From: an uncultured Clostridia bacterium
GTDB lineage: Bacteria > Bacillota > Clostridia > Oscillospirales > Oscillospiraceae
Assembly: GCA_945926565.1 (NCBI GenBank)
Contig: CAMELY010000010.1
Span: 1-17,434 of the forward strand
Direction of reading: 5' to 3'
DNA length: 17,434 nt
Part shown: piece after piece, positions 6,606 to 14,271 of the stretch
How positions within the stretch are numbered: position 1 is the stretch's first letter
Layout: each line of letters begins with the position of its first letter
Notes under the pieces: generated by a model
What the model was told of the DNA's origin: nothing
The model's input: the letters and a program-made list of their open reading frames with translations, nothing else
The model's database searches: none
Position numbers and translations under genes: made by a program

Positions 6606-9173
6606 ATGGCCACCTTTATCGTCAACGGCATCGCCGTCCACGTCTCTGAAAATCAAAAGCTGCTCCCCTATCTGCGGGACGTACTGCACCTGACCTCGGT
6701 GAAGGACGGCTGCAGCGAGGGCGCCTGTGGCACCTGCACCGTGCTGGTGGACGGCAAGGCTCAGAAGGCCTGTGTCCTCACCACCGACAAGCTGGAGGGC
6801 AAGACGGTGCTGACCGTGGAGGGGCTCTCCCCCTTTGAGCAGGAGGTCTATGTAGAGGCCTTTGGCCAGGCGGGAGCGGTGCAGTGCGGCTTCTGCATTC
6901 CCGGCATGGTGCTGGCGGCCAAGGCGCTGCTGGATCAGAATCCGGATCCCTCCGAGGAGGAGATCGCCTTCGCCCTGCGGGGCAACCTCTGCCGCTGCAC
7001 CGGCTATGTGAAGATCAAGGCAGCCGTAAAGCTGGCCGCCCGGATGCTCCGGGAGGGGCGCATCATCGAGGGAGAAAATCAGTGGGCGCTGGGCAGTCGG
7101 GTCTCCCGCATCGACGTGCGGGAGAAGGTGCTGGGCAGCGGCAAGTATCCCGACGACGTCTATCTGGAGGGCATGCTCCACGCCGTCGCCCTCCGCTCCG
7201 CCTATCCCCGGGCAATCGTCAAAGCCATCCGGACGGAGAAGGCCAAGGCGCTCCCCGGCGTGGTGGGAGTCTTTACGGCGGCGGATATCCCCGGCAGCCA
7301 CAAGGTGGGCCACATCCGTCAGGACTGGGACGCCATGATCGCCGTGGGAGACACCACCCGTTTTCTGGGCGACGTCATCTGTGTGGTGGCGGCGGAGACG
7401 CTGGAGACCGCCCGGCAGGCCCGGGATCTGATTGAGGTAGCGTATGAGCCCCTGACCCCAGTGCGCAGCCCGGAGGAGGCCATGGCCCCGGACGCACCCC
7501 AGCTCCACGCCGACCGCCCCGGCAACATTCTGGCTCACAAGCATGTCTCCCGGGGCGACGCGGAGGGGGCCATCGCCCGAAGCGCCCATGTGATCTCCCG
7601 CCACTTCTCCACCCCCTACACCGAGCACGCCTTTCTGGAGCCTGAGTGCGCCGTCAGCTATCCCGAGGGGGACGGCGTCCACATTCTCTCCACCGACCAG
7701 GGCACCTACGCCACCCAGCATGAGACGGCCCCCATGCTGAATCTGCCCCCGGAAAAAGTCAGGGTGGAGAGCATGCTGGTGGGCGGCGGCTTTGGCGGCA
7801 AGGAGGACGTGACCGTCCAGCACCTGTCCGCCCTGGTGGCTTTGCTCACCGGACGGCCCTGCAAGATGAAGCTGACCCGGCCAGAGAGCCTGCTGGTACA
7901 TCCCAAGCGGCATCCCATGGAAATGGACTTCACCCTGGGCTGCGACGAGAACGGCCTGATTCAGGGCGTCAAGGCCAGGGTGATCTCGGATACCGGCGCC
8001 TACGCCTCTCTGGGCAGCCCGGTATTGGAGCGGGCCTGCACCCACGCCGCCGGGCCCTATCACTACGAGAACTTTGAAATTGACGGTCTGGCCTATTACA
8101 CCAACAATCCCCCCGCCGGGGCCTTCCGTGGCTTCGGGGTCACCCAGACCTGCTTTGCCATGGAGAGCCTCTTAAACGAGATGGCGGACATCGTGGGCAT
8201 CACCCCCTGGGAGATCCGCTACCGCAACGCCATCCGCCCCGGCCAGGTGCTGCCCAACGGCCAGATTGTGGGGCCGGAGACCGGCCTGGTGGAGACGCTG
8301 GAGGCGGTGAAGCCCTACTACGATCAGGCCAAGTACGTCGGCATCGCCTGCGCCATGAAAAACGCCGGCGTGGGCGTAGGCCTGCCCGACTACGGCCGGT
8401 GCCGCCTGCTGGTGGAAAAGGGCAAGGTGGCCATCTACTCCGGCGCCTCCTGCATCGGCCAGGGGCTGGGCACGGTATTGACCCAGCTGTGCTGTGAGCT
8501 GCTGGAGCTGCCCCGGGATGCGGTAGAGTACCGCCGGGCCAACACCTTCCAGGCCCCGGACTCCGGCGTCACCTCCGGCTCCCGGCAGACCCTGGTCACC
8601 GGCGAGGCCTGCCGCCGGGCCTGCGAGCATCTGAAAAGCGACCTCGCCGGCAAGACACTGACCGACCTGGAGGGGAAGGAATACTACGGCGAGTATCTGG
8701 CCAAGACCGACCCTCTGGGGGCGGACGTCCCCAACCCGGTGAGCCATGTGGCCTACGGCTACGCCACCCAGATCTGCGTCCTGGACGACCAGGGCAAGCT
8801 CAAGCAGGTGGTGGCCGCCCACGACGTGGGCAGGGCGGTAAATCCCCTCTCCTGCGAGGGGCAGATTGAGGGCGGCGTGGTCATGAGCCTGGGCTTCGCT
8901 CTCACCGAGCAGTATCCGCTGACTGACTGCAAGCCCACCGCCAAATACGGCACCCTGGGCCTGTTCCGGGCCAATCAGGTGCCCGAGGTCAAGGCGATTG
9001 TGGTGGAAAAGCCGGGGCTGGACGTGGCCTGCGGCGCCATCGGCATCGGAGAGATCACCTCCATCCCCACCGCCCCCGCCGTGGCGGACGCCTACTACCG
9101 CTACGACGGCCTGCGCCGCACCTCTCTTCCCCTGGAGCAGACCCCTTACGCCAGAAAAAAGCCCAAGAAATGA
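6606..9173 (+). CDS. Fused 2Fe-2S/molybdenum-binding hydroxylase, selenium-dependent xanthine dehydrogenase type
   Basis: A molybdenum hydroxylase that likely oxidises a purine such as xanthine or hypoxanthine using water. The 855-residue chain begins with a plant-type 2Fe-2S domain (C36, C41, C44, C56), then an all-helical 2Fe-2S domain (C94, C97, C129, C131), then the molybdopterin domains from about 170 onward. There is no FAD domain, as in Desulfovibrio aldehyde oxidoreductase, so electrons must leave to a separate acceptor. The Mo half has GGGFGGKED, LERA and GAFRGFG at the spacing of bovine xanthine oxidase Glu802, Arg880 and Arg912, and GIGE with the catalytic base E816. Length and N-terminal sequence resemble the selenium-dependent xanthine dehydrogenase family of clostridia and enterococci, in which selenium is a cofactor ligand and not selenocysteine; this is recalled, not searched. 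The ATG at 6606 follows AAAGGAGG; an upstream TTG at 6516 was rejected. xdhA follows after 38 bases. Confidence 0.85.
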   Translation: MATFIVNGIAVHVSENQKLLPYLRDVLHLTSVKDGCSEGACGTCTVLVDGKAQKACVLTTDKLEGKTVLTVEGLSPFEQEVYVEAFGQAGAVQCGFCIPGMVLAAKALLDQNPDPSEEEIAFALRGNLCRCTGYVKIKAAVKLAARMLREGRIIEGENQWALGSRVSRIDVREKVLGSGKYPDDVYLEGMLHAVALRSAYPRAIVKAIRTEKAKALPGVVGVFTAADIPGSHKVGHIRQDWDAMIAVGDTTRFLGDVICVVAAETLETARQARDLIEVAYEPLTPVRSPEEAMAPDAPQLHADRPGNILAHKHVSRGDAEGAIARSAHVISRHFSTPYTEHAFLEPECAVSYPEGDGVHILSTDQGTYATQHETAPMLNLPPEKVRVESMLVGGGFGGKEDVTVQHLSALVALLTGRPCKMKLTRPESLLVHPKRHPMEMDFTLGCDENGLIQGVKARVISDTGAYASLGSPVLERACTHAAGPYHYENFEIDGLAYYTNNPPAGAFRGFGVTQTCFAMESLLNEMADIVGITPWEIRYRNAIRPGQVLPNGQIVGPETGLVETLEAVKPYYDQAKYVGIACAMKNAGVGVGLPDYGRCRLLVEKGKVAIYSGASCIGQGLGTVLTQLCCELLELPRDAVEYRRANTFQAPDSGVTSGSRQTLVTGEACRRACEHLKSDLAGKTLTDLEGKEYYGEYLAKTDPLGADVPNPVSHVAYGYATQICVLDDQGKLKQVVAAHDVGRAVNPLSCEGQIEGGVVMSLGFALTEQYPLTDCKPTAKYGTLGLFRANQVPEVKAIVVEKPGLDVACGAIGIGEITSIPTAPAVADAYYRYDGLRRTSLPLEQTPYARKKPKK

Positions 9174-9211
9174 GTTTCGTGCCATCATATCAAAAAAGGA
9201 GGCCATCTTTT

Positions 9212-11524
9212 ATGAGCAAAAGTGTGGGGCAAAGCAAGCTCCGGGTGGACGCCTACGACAAGGTCACCGGTCGGGCAGAGTACACCGATGACCTCTGCGC
9301 CCCCGACGCGCTGATTGCCCGTATCGTCCACTCCACCATCGCCCACGGCATGGTGACCGGAGTGGACACCGCCCAGGCGGAGTCCGTTCCCGGGGTGGTC
9401 AAGGTGCTCACCTGCTTCGACGTGCCGGACCGCCCCTTCCCCACGGCGGGCCACCCCTGGTCCACCGACCCCCATCATCAGGACGTGGCTGACCGGCTGC
9501 TTCTGAACCGCCATGTCCGCTACTACGGGGACGATGTGGCGGTGGTCATCGCCGAAAACGAGGTGGCCGCCACCCAGGCCGCCCGGCTGGTCAAGGTGAC
9601 CTATGAGGAATATCCCTTTGTGCTGGACGCCCAGGAGGCCATGGGCTTTGACGGCCCGCCTATCCACGAGGAGCGGCCGGACAACATCCTGGCCCACACC
9701 CAGATCCGCAGGGGAGACTACGAGACTGCCCGTCAGGAGCCCGGCCTCATCCGGGTAGAGGGCTGGTACGACACCCCCACCGTCCAGCACTGCCACATTG
9801 AAAACCACATCTGCTACGCCTCCATGGAGAAGGGGCGGATCACGGTGGTCAGCTCCACCCAGATCCCCCACATCATCCGCCGGGTCTGCGGCCAGGCCCT
9901 GGGCATCCCCTGGGGCAAGGTGCGCATCGTCAAGCCCTACATCGGCGGCGGCTTCGGCAACAAGCAGGACGCCCTCTATGAGCCCCTCTGCGCCTGGCTG
10001 ACCACCCAGGTGGGCGGCCGGACGGTCAAGATCGACTGTGCCCGGGAGGAGACCTTTGTCAACAACCGGGTGCGCCATGCCATCCGCACCCACATTATCT
10101 CCTACGTCCGTCCCGACGGCACCCTGGCCGCCCGGAAGTTCGAGTGCTTCTCCAACCAGGGCGCCTACGCCTCCCACGGCCACAGCATCGCCGCCAAGGG
10201 CATGGGCGCCTTCCCCCAGCTCTACCCCTGCGACAACATCGAGGCGGACGCCTACACCGTCTACACCAACCGGCCGGTGGCGGGCGCCATGCGGGGCTAT
10301 GGCATCCCCCAGGCCATGTGGGCGGGAGAGTGCCACCTGGATGACATCGCCCGCAAATTGGGCCGGGACCCGGTGGAGTACCGGCGGCAGATCGTCATGC
10401 CCCAGGGCTACACCGACGCCTTCTCCAAAAACTGCAACTACTACGACACCTTCAACCAGGTCATGGACAAGGGCATGGCGGCCATCGGCTACGAGGAGAA
10501 GCGGAAGGCCTACGCCAACCAGACCGGCCCCATCCGCCGAGGGATAGGCATGGCTCTCTTCTGGTACAACACCGCCGTCTGGCCCATCTCGCTGGAGTCC
10601 TCCTCCTGCCGGATGGTGCTCAATCAGGACGGCTCGGTGCAGGTGCAGACCGGCGAGACCGAGATCGGCCAGGGCTGCGACACCGCCTACGCCCAGATGG
10701 CGGCGGACGCCATCGGCATCCCCTTTGAGGACGTCCACATCGTCTCCACCCAGGACACCGACGTCACCCCCTTCGGCACCGGCGCCTACGCCTCCCGGCA
10801 GACCTACATCGGCGGCTTCTCCATCCAGCAGACCGGTCAGATGCTGAAGGATCGCATCCTCACCTACGCCGTGGAGCTGACCCGGCAGACCCGGGCCAAT
10901 CTGGATCTGGTGGACGGGCAGATTGTCCGCACCAGTGACGGCCAGGTGCTCATGAGCCTGGGCGAGCTGGCCACTGAGGCACTCTACAGCCTGAGTCACA
11001 GCCAGCACCTCACGGCGGAGAGCACCTATCAGATCAAGAACAACGCCTACTCTTTCGGCTGCACCTTTGCCGAGGTGGAGGTGGATATCCCCCTGTGCAA
11101 GGTGAAGCTGCTCAACATCGTCAACGTCCACGACTGCGGCCGGCTCATTAACCCCGCCCTGGCGGAGGCCCAGGTCCACGGCGGCATGAGCATGGGCATC
11201 GGCTACGGCCTCAGCGAGCAGCTGCTCTTTGACCCCAAGACCGGGCGGGCGCTGAACAACAACCTGCTGGACTACAAGCTGTCCACCTTTATGGATCACC
11301 CCCACCTCCAGGCCCTGTTCGTGGAAAATCCGGAGCCCACCAGCCCCTACGGCACCAAGGCCCTGGGCGAACCCCCCGCCTGCTCCCCCGCTCCGGCCAT
11401 CCGCAGCGCCATTCTCAACGCCACCGGAGTGGCGGTCAACCAGACGCCTATGACCCCCCACGTCCTCTTCCGGGCCTTCCGGGAGGCCGGGCTGTTCCAG
11501 GAAGGAGAGACTGCCCATGTATGA
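9212..11524 (+). CDS. xdhA: Xanthine dehydrogenase-family molybdenum-binding subunit
   Basis: The catalytic Mo-cofactor subunit of a three-part hydroxylase (Mo, FAD, 2Fe-2S on separate chains). The 770-residue protein starts with the aldehyde-oxidase a/b-hammerhead domain (KVTGRAEYTDD, about 15-25). It then has GGGFGNKQD, GAMRGYGIPQ, ETEIGQGCDTAYAQ and KALGEPPACSPAPA, where E720 is the catalytic base. Aligned without gaps to bovine xanthine oxidase, the Glu802 position is Gln (GNKQD) and the Arg880 position is Lys (AAKG), while Arg912 is kept. E. coli XdhA-type proteins, as I recall, also read GNKQD, so this may be a family trait; the substrate could be another purine or N-heterocycle. The ATG at 9212 is chosen because GGAGG sits at 9198-9202; an earlier in-frame start at 9170 would overlap the previous gene. 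The stop overlaps xdhB by eight bases. Confidence 0.88.
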   Translation: MSKSVGQSKLRVDAYDKVTGRAEYTDDLCAPDALIARIVHSTIAHGMVTGVDTAQAESVPGVVKVLTCFDVPDRPFPTAGHPWSTDPHHQDVADRLLLNRHVRYYGDDVAVVIAENEVAATQAARLVKVTYEEYPFVLDAQEAMGFDGPPIHEERPDNILAHTQIRRGDYETARQEPGLIRVEGWYDTPTVQHCHIENHICYASMEKGRITVVSSTQIPHIIRRVCGQALGIPWGKVRIVKPYIGGGFGNKQDALYEPLCAWLTTQVGGRTVKIDCAREETFVNNRVRHAIRTHIISYVRPDGTLAARKFECFSNQGAYASHGHSIAAKGMGAFPQLYPCDNIEADAYTVYTNRPVAGAMRGYGIPQAMWAGECHLDDIARKLGRDPVEYRRQIVMPQGYTDAFSKNCNYYDTFNQVMDKGMAAIGYEEKRKAYANQTGPIRRGIGMALFWYNTAVWPISLESSSCRMVLNQDGSVQVQTGETEIGQGCDTAYAQMAADAIGIPFEDVHIVSTQDTDVTPFGTGAYASRQTYIGGFSIQQTGQMLKDRILTYAVELTRQTRANLDLVDGQIVRTSDGQVLMSLGELATEALYSLSHSQHLTAESTYQIKNNAYSFGCTFAEVEVDIPLCKVKLLNIVNVHDCGRLINPALAEAQVHGGMSMGIGYGLSEQLLFDPKTGRALNNNLLDYKLSTFMDHPHLQALFVENPEPTSPYGTKALGEPPACSPAPAIRSAILNATGVAVNQTPMTPHVLFRAFREAGLFQEGETAHV

Positions 11525-12401
11525 CATCAAAGCCCTCTATGAGGCCCACAGCGTGGAGGAGGCCGTCCGGCTCCGGGTGGAGCACCCGGAGGCCCAGATC
11601 ATCGCCGGCGGCTCCGACGTGCTGGTGCAGATCCGTGAGGGAAAGCGAGCCGGCGCCGAGCTGATCTCCATCTATCTGATGGACGAGCTGCGGGGCATCT
11701 CCCTGGACGAGGCGGAGAACATCCGCATCGGCTCTCTCACCTGCTTTACCTCCATCACCAACGACCCCATCATCCAGAAGTACATCAACGTGCTGGGGGA
11801 GGCAGTGGATCAGGTGGGCGGCCCTCAGATCCGCAACATCGGCACCATCGGCGGCAACACCTGCAACGGCGTCACCTCCGCTGACTCCGCCTCCACCCTC
11901 TTCGCCTGGGACGCCGTCATTGAGCTCACCGGCCCCGAGGGAGTGCGTCGCATCCCCATCCAGCAGTTCTACCTCCGGGCGGGCAAGGTGGATATCCGCC
12001 CCGGCGAGATCCAGACCGCCATCCTTATCCCCAAGGCCAGCTACGAGAACTGCTACGGCCACTATATCAAGTACGCCATGCGCAACGCCATGGACATCGC
12101 CACCCTGGGCTGCTCGGTGAACGTACGGCTCTCCCCGGACAAGCGGACGGTGGAGCGGGCCCGGATTGCCTACGGCGTGGCAGGCCCCGTCCCCCTGCGG
12201 GCATCCACCGCCGAGGCGGTCGCCCAGGGGCAGGCCCCCTCTCTGGCCCTGGCGGACCGGTTTGCCAAGGCGGTTCTGGAGGACATCCATCCCCGGGACT
12301 CCTGGCGGGCCGCCAAGGACTTCCGGGAGCACATCGCGGTGGAGACCGCACGGCGGGCCTTCCTGGAGTCCGTCCGGCTGGCAGGAGGTGAGCTGGCATG
12401 A
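11517..12401 (+). CDS. xdhB: Xanthine dehydrogenase-family FAD-binding subunit
   Basis: The flavin subunit that passes electrons from the 2Fe-2S clusters to NAD+ or another acceptor. The 294-residue length equals that of E. coli XdhB. It has the CO-dehydrogenase-flavoprotein FAD motifs AGGSD (30-34) and GTIGGN (109-114, within IRNIGTIGGNTCNG), and a C-terminal domain (about 175-285) typical of this family. The expected TIGGN-x-x-x-x-SAD pattern is intact, so FAD binding is likely. It starts inside the end of xdhA (eight-base overlap), with AAGGAG at 11502-11507, and its stop overlaps the xdhC start as ATGA (12398-12401), so all three subunits are coupled. Whether it can also serve the FAD-less enzyme encoded just upstream is open. 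Confidence 0.92.
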   Translation: MYDIKALYEAHSVEEAVRLRVEHPEAQIIAGGSDVLVQIREGKRAGAELISIYLMDELRGISLDEAENIRIGSLTCFTSITNDPIIQKYINVLGEAVDQVGGPQIRNIGTIGGNTCNGVTSADSASTLFAWDAVIELTGPEGVRRIPIQQFYLRAGKVDIRPGEIQTAILIPKASYENCYGHYIKYAMRNAMDIATLGCSVNVRLSPDKRTVERARIAYGVAGPVPLRASTAEAVAQGQAPSLALADRFAKAVLEDIHPRDSWRAAKDFREHIAVETARRAFLESVRLAGGELA

Positions 12402-12898
12402 GCATTCAGTACAAGCACATCCAATGCACCATCAACGGCAGGCCGGTGGACAAAATGGTGGACGTCCGGGCCTCCCTCACCGATCTGCTGCGCAACGACT
12501 TCCGGCTCCATTCCGTCAAAAAGGGCTGCGAGGTGGGCGAGTGCGGCGCCTGCAACGTCATCATCGACGGCCGGTGCTACAACTCCTGCATCTACCTGGC
12601 GGTCTGGGCGGACGGGAAGAACATCCGCACTTTGGAAAGCTTGCTGGGCCCCAACGGGGAGCTGTCCGACATTCAGCAGGCCTTTGTGGACGAGGCCGCC
12701 GTCCAGTGCGGCTTCTGCACCCCCGGCTTTATCATGACCGCCGTGGAGATTCTGGAGAGCGGCAAGGAGTACACCGACGACCAGCTGCGCAAGGCCCTCT
12801 CCGGCCACCTGTGCCGCTGCACCGGCTATGAGAATATCCTCCGGGCGGTGAAAAAGGCCATGTACCGGCGGCTGGGCAAGCCGATGCCGGAGGCGTGA
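12398..12898 (+). CDS. xdhC: Xanthine dehydrogenase-family 2Fe-2S subunit
   Basis: A small electron-transfer subunit carrying two 2Fe-2S clusters between the Mo site and FAD. The 166 residues contain the plant-ferredoxin cluster (C44, C49, C52, C64, in KKGCEVGECGACNV) and the helical cluster (C104, C107 in QCGFCTPG; C139, C141 in LCRCTGY), all eight ligands present. The length is normal for XdhC/CoxS-type subunits. This is the E. coli XdhC electron-transfer subunit type and not the XdhC/CoxI cofactor-insertion factor, which is absent from the window. The start overlaps the xdhB stop, with AGGAGGTG at 12383-12390 as ribosome site. It is the last gene of the operon; a strong terminator follows. 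Confidence 0.93.
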   Translation: MSIQYKHIQCTINGRPVDKMVDVRASLTDLLRNDFRLHSVKKGCEVGECGACNVIIDGRCYNSCIYLAVWADGKNIRTLESLLGPNGELSDIQQAFVDEAAVQCGFCTPGFIMTAVEILESGKEYTDDQLRKALSGHLCRCTGYENILRAVKKAMYRRLGKPMPEA

Positions 12899-12915
12899 CA
12901 ACGCCGTAAAATTTG

Positions 12916-12956
12916 GAAAGCGTGAGACAGAACCATATGCTCTGTCTCACGCTTTC
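12916..12956. terminator. Bidirectional terminator between xdhC and the two-component operon
   Basis: A perfect 16-bp stem (12916-12931 paired with 12941-12956; outer part GAAAGC/GCTTTC, inner part GTGAGACAGA/TCTGTCTCAC) has a nine-base loop. On the plus strand its 3' arm gives TTTC followed by TGTTT; on the minus strand it is followed by TTTCCAAATTTT. It lies between the convergent xdhC and histidine-kinase stops and can end both transcripts. Confidence 0.88.
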
Positions 12957-12975
12957 TGTTTCGATGAACGGATGG

Positions 12976-14271
12976 TTACTTTTCTGCCTCCAGTGACAGT
13001 TCCGCCGTAAAGATTCCATTCTCTGCCTGAGTCCGAAATTCCCCCTGGTACTTTTGGGCGATGCTGCGCAGAATGCTCAGTCCCAGTCCATGGCTCTCCT
13101 TGTCCTCCTTGCTGGTGCCCTCCAGCTGGATGTCCGGGCCGCAGGTGTTGGTCACGCGCACGATGTAAAAGCCTTTCCGCTCCGCCGCCTTCACCTGGAT
13201 GGCAGGATGCTCCGCCCCGCTGCGCCGGCAGCCCTCAATGGCATTGTCCAGCAGATTGGAAAACAGGCTGGAGAGATCAATCTCCTCGATCTTCCAATCC
13301 TCCACCGCCGCCTGGGCAGAAAAGGCAATCCCCTGCTCCTCCGCCTGGGCTGCCTTTACCGTCAGAATCGCGTTGACAATGGGATTGGCACAGTACCGCA
13401 GGGGGCGGATGGCGCTCAGCCGCTCCTCCAGCTCTTCCAGCAGCTTGACCGCCTTCCCCGGCTCCTCTTCCGCCAAAGAATAGGCCACTTGAAGCTGATT
13501 CTTGAAGTCATGCCGGAAGGCAGACAGCTCTGCCGCGCTCTCCTGGGCCAGGCGGTAGTACCGGTAATCCATATCCCGCTGAAGCCTGAGCTGCTCCAGC
13601 TCCATCTGGTTTTGTACCGCCCGAACCGAGCTGTGGATCACTTGATAGACATAATACTGGCACAGTGTCGCCGCAAATTCACAGACCAAGGCATAGAGCG
13701 CCATTTGGTTCTGAACCACATTCCAATTATAGATGCCCATGCCGATGAGCAGCATGGTCTGAGACACCGCCAGCAGCAGCGACAGTATGATCGTTCTTCT
13801 CCGGATCTGCTTGTCCACCCGGTTCAGATAGAGCAGTGCAACCGTCGAGAGGGGCATAAAATAGCTGGGGTAGCTGATGTTGCACAAAAGCTGTACGGAG
13901 CCCGTTGTAGCCTGCTCCACGACCTGTGCCAGCGTGAGCTTCCAGCAGGCCATGGCGAGGGATGTTCCAAACAAATCTGCCGCACAGAAAACTCCTACAT
14001 AGACGCAGTAAATCAGCAGCCGCCGCTTGGGAGGCTCGTCCACCGCGACCCAGACGCCCAGAAACAGGTACAGATGGTAGCAGACCGCGCGCAGGAATGT
14101 CAGCTCCCCCCACCGGTTCCAGAACAGCCCCTGAATCCCGAGGACGCCCAGGACAAAGCAGACAAATGTGCTCCGCTTATCATACCGTTGTCTGCCGGCG
14201 TTGATCAGGAACAGGCCAAAGCACATTGCCTGCAGGGAATAGGCCAGAAACGCCGCACTTTCTCTGCTCAT
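12976..14271 (-). CDS. Sensor histidine kinase, AgrC/GHKL type
   Basis: A membrane sensor kinase that phosphorylates the LytTR regulator encoded just before it. The 431-residue protein has six to seven hydrophobic helices in residues 1-228 (approx. 5-24, 34-52, 57-76, 85-105, 140-150, 160-180, 190-212) with no large extracellular domain. A short helical linker follows, then the phospho-accepting H254 in FRHDFKNQL. The ATP-binding region has the N-box SNLLDNAIEG (338-347) and GLGL (395-398), as in the HATPase_c_5/AgrC group. Its start overlaps the regulator stop (ATGA, 14268-14271). No agrD-like peptide or agrB protease is visible nearby, so the signal is unknown. Base composition looks more AT-rich than the flanking metabolic genes by eye. 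Confidence 0.88.
   Translation of the reverse strand: MSRESAAFLAYSLQAMCFGLFLINAGRQRYDKRSTFVCFVLGVLGIQGLFWNRWGELTFLRAVCYHLYLFLGVWVAVDEPPKRRLLIYCVYVGVFCAADLFGTSLAMACWKLTLAQVVEQATTGSVQLLCNISYPSYFMPLSTVALLYLNRVDKQIRRRTIILSLLLAVSQTMLLIGMGIYNWNVVQNQMALYALVCEFAATLCQYYVYQVIHSSVRAVQNQMELEQLRLQRDMDYRYYRLAQESAAELSAFRHDFKNQLQVAYSLAEEEPGKAVKLLEELEERLSAIRPLRYCANPIVNAILTVKAAQAEEQGIAFSAQAAVEDWKIEEIDLSSLFSNLLDNAIEGCRRSGAEHPAIQVKAAERKGFYIVRVTNTCGPDIQLEGTSKEDKESHGLGLSILRSIAQKYQGEFRTQAENGIFTAELSLEAEK

Noticed and set aside
6606..9173. Selenocysteine/SECIS in the selenium-dependent-type enzyme
   Set aside because: No in-frame TGA precedes the normal stop; selenium in this family is thought to be a cofactor ligand, not selenocysteine.
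9185..11530. 781-codon open frame antisense to xdhA
   Set aside because: Its composition (Gly, Val, His, Leu, Asp rich without domain motifs) is the usual mirror of a GC-rich gene; the plus strand has clear catalytic motifs and ribosome sites.
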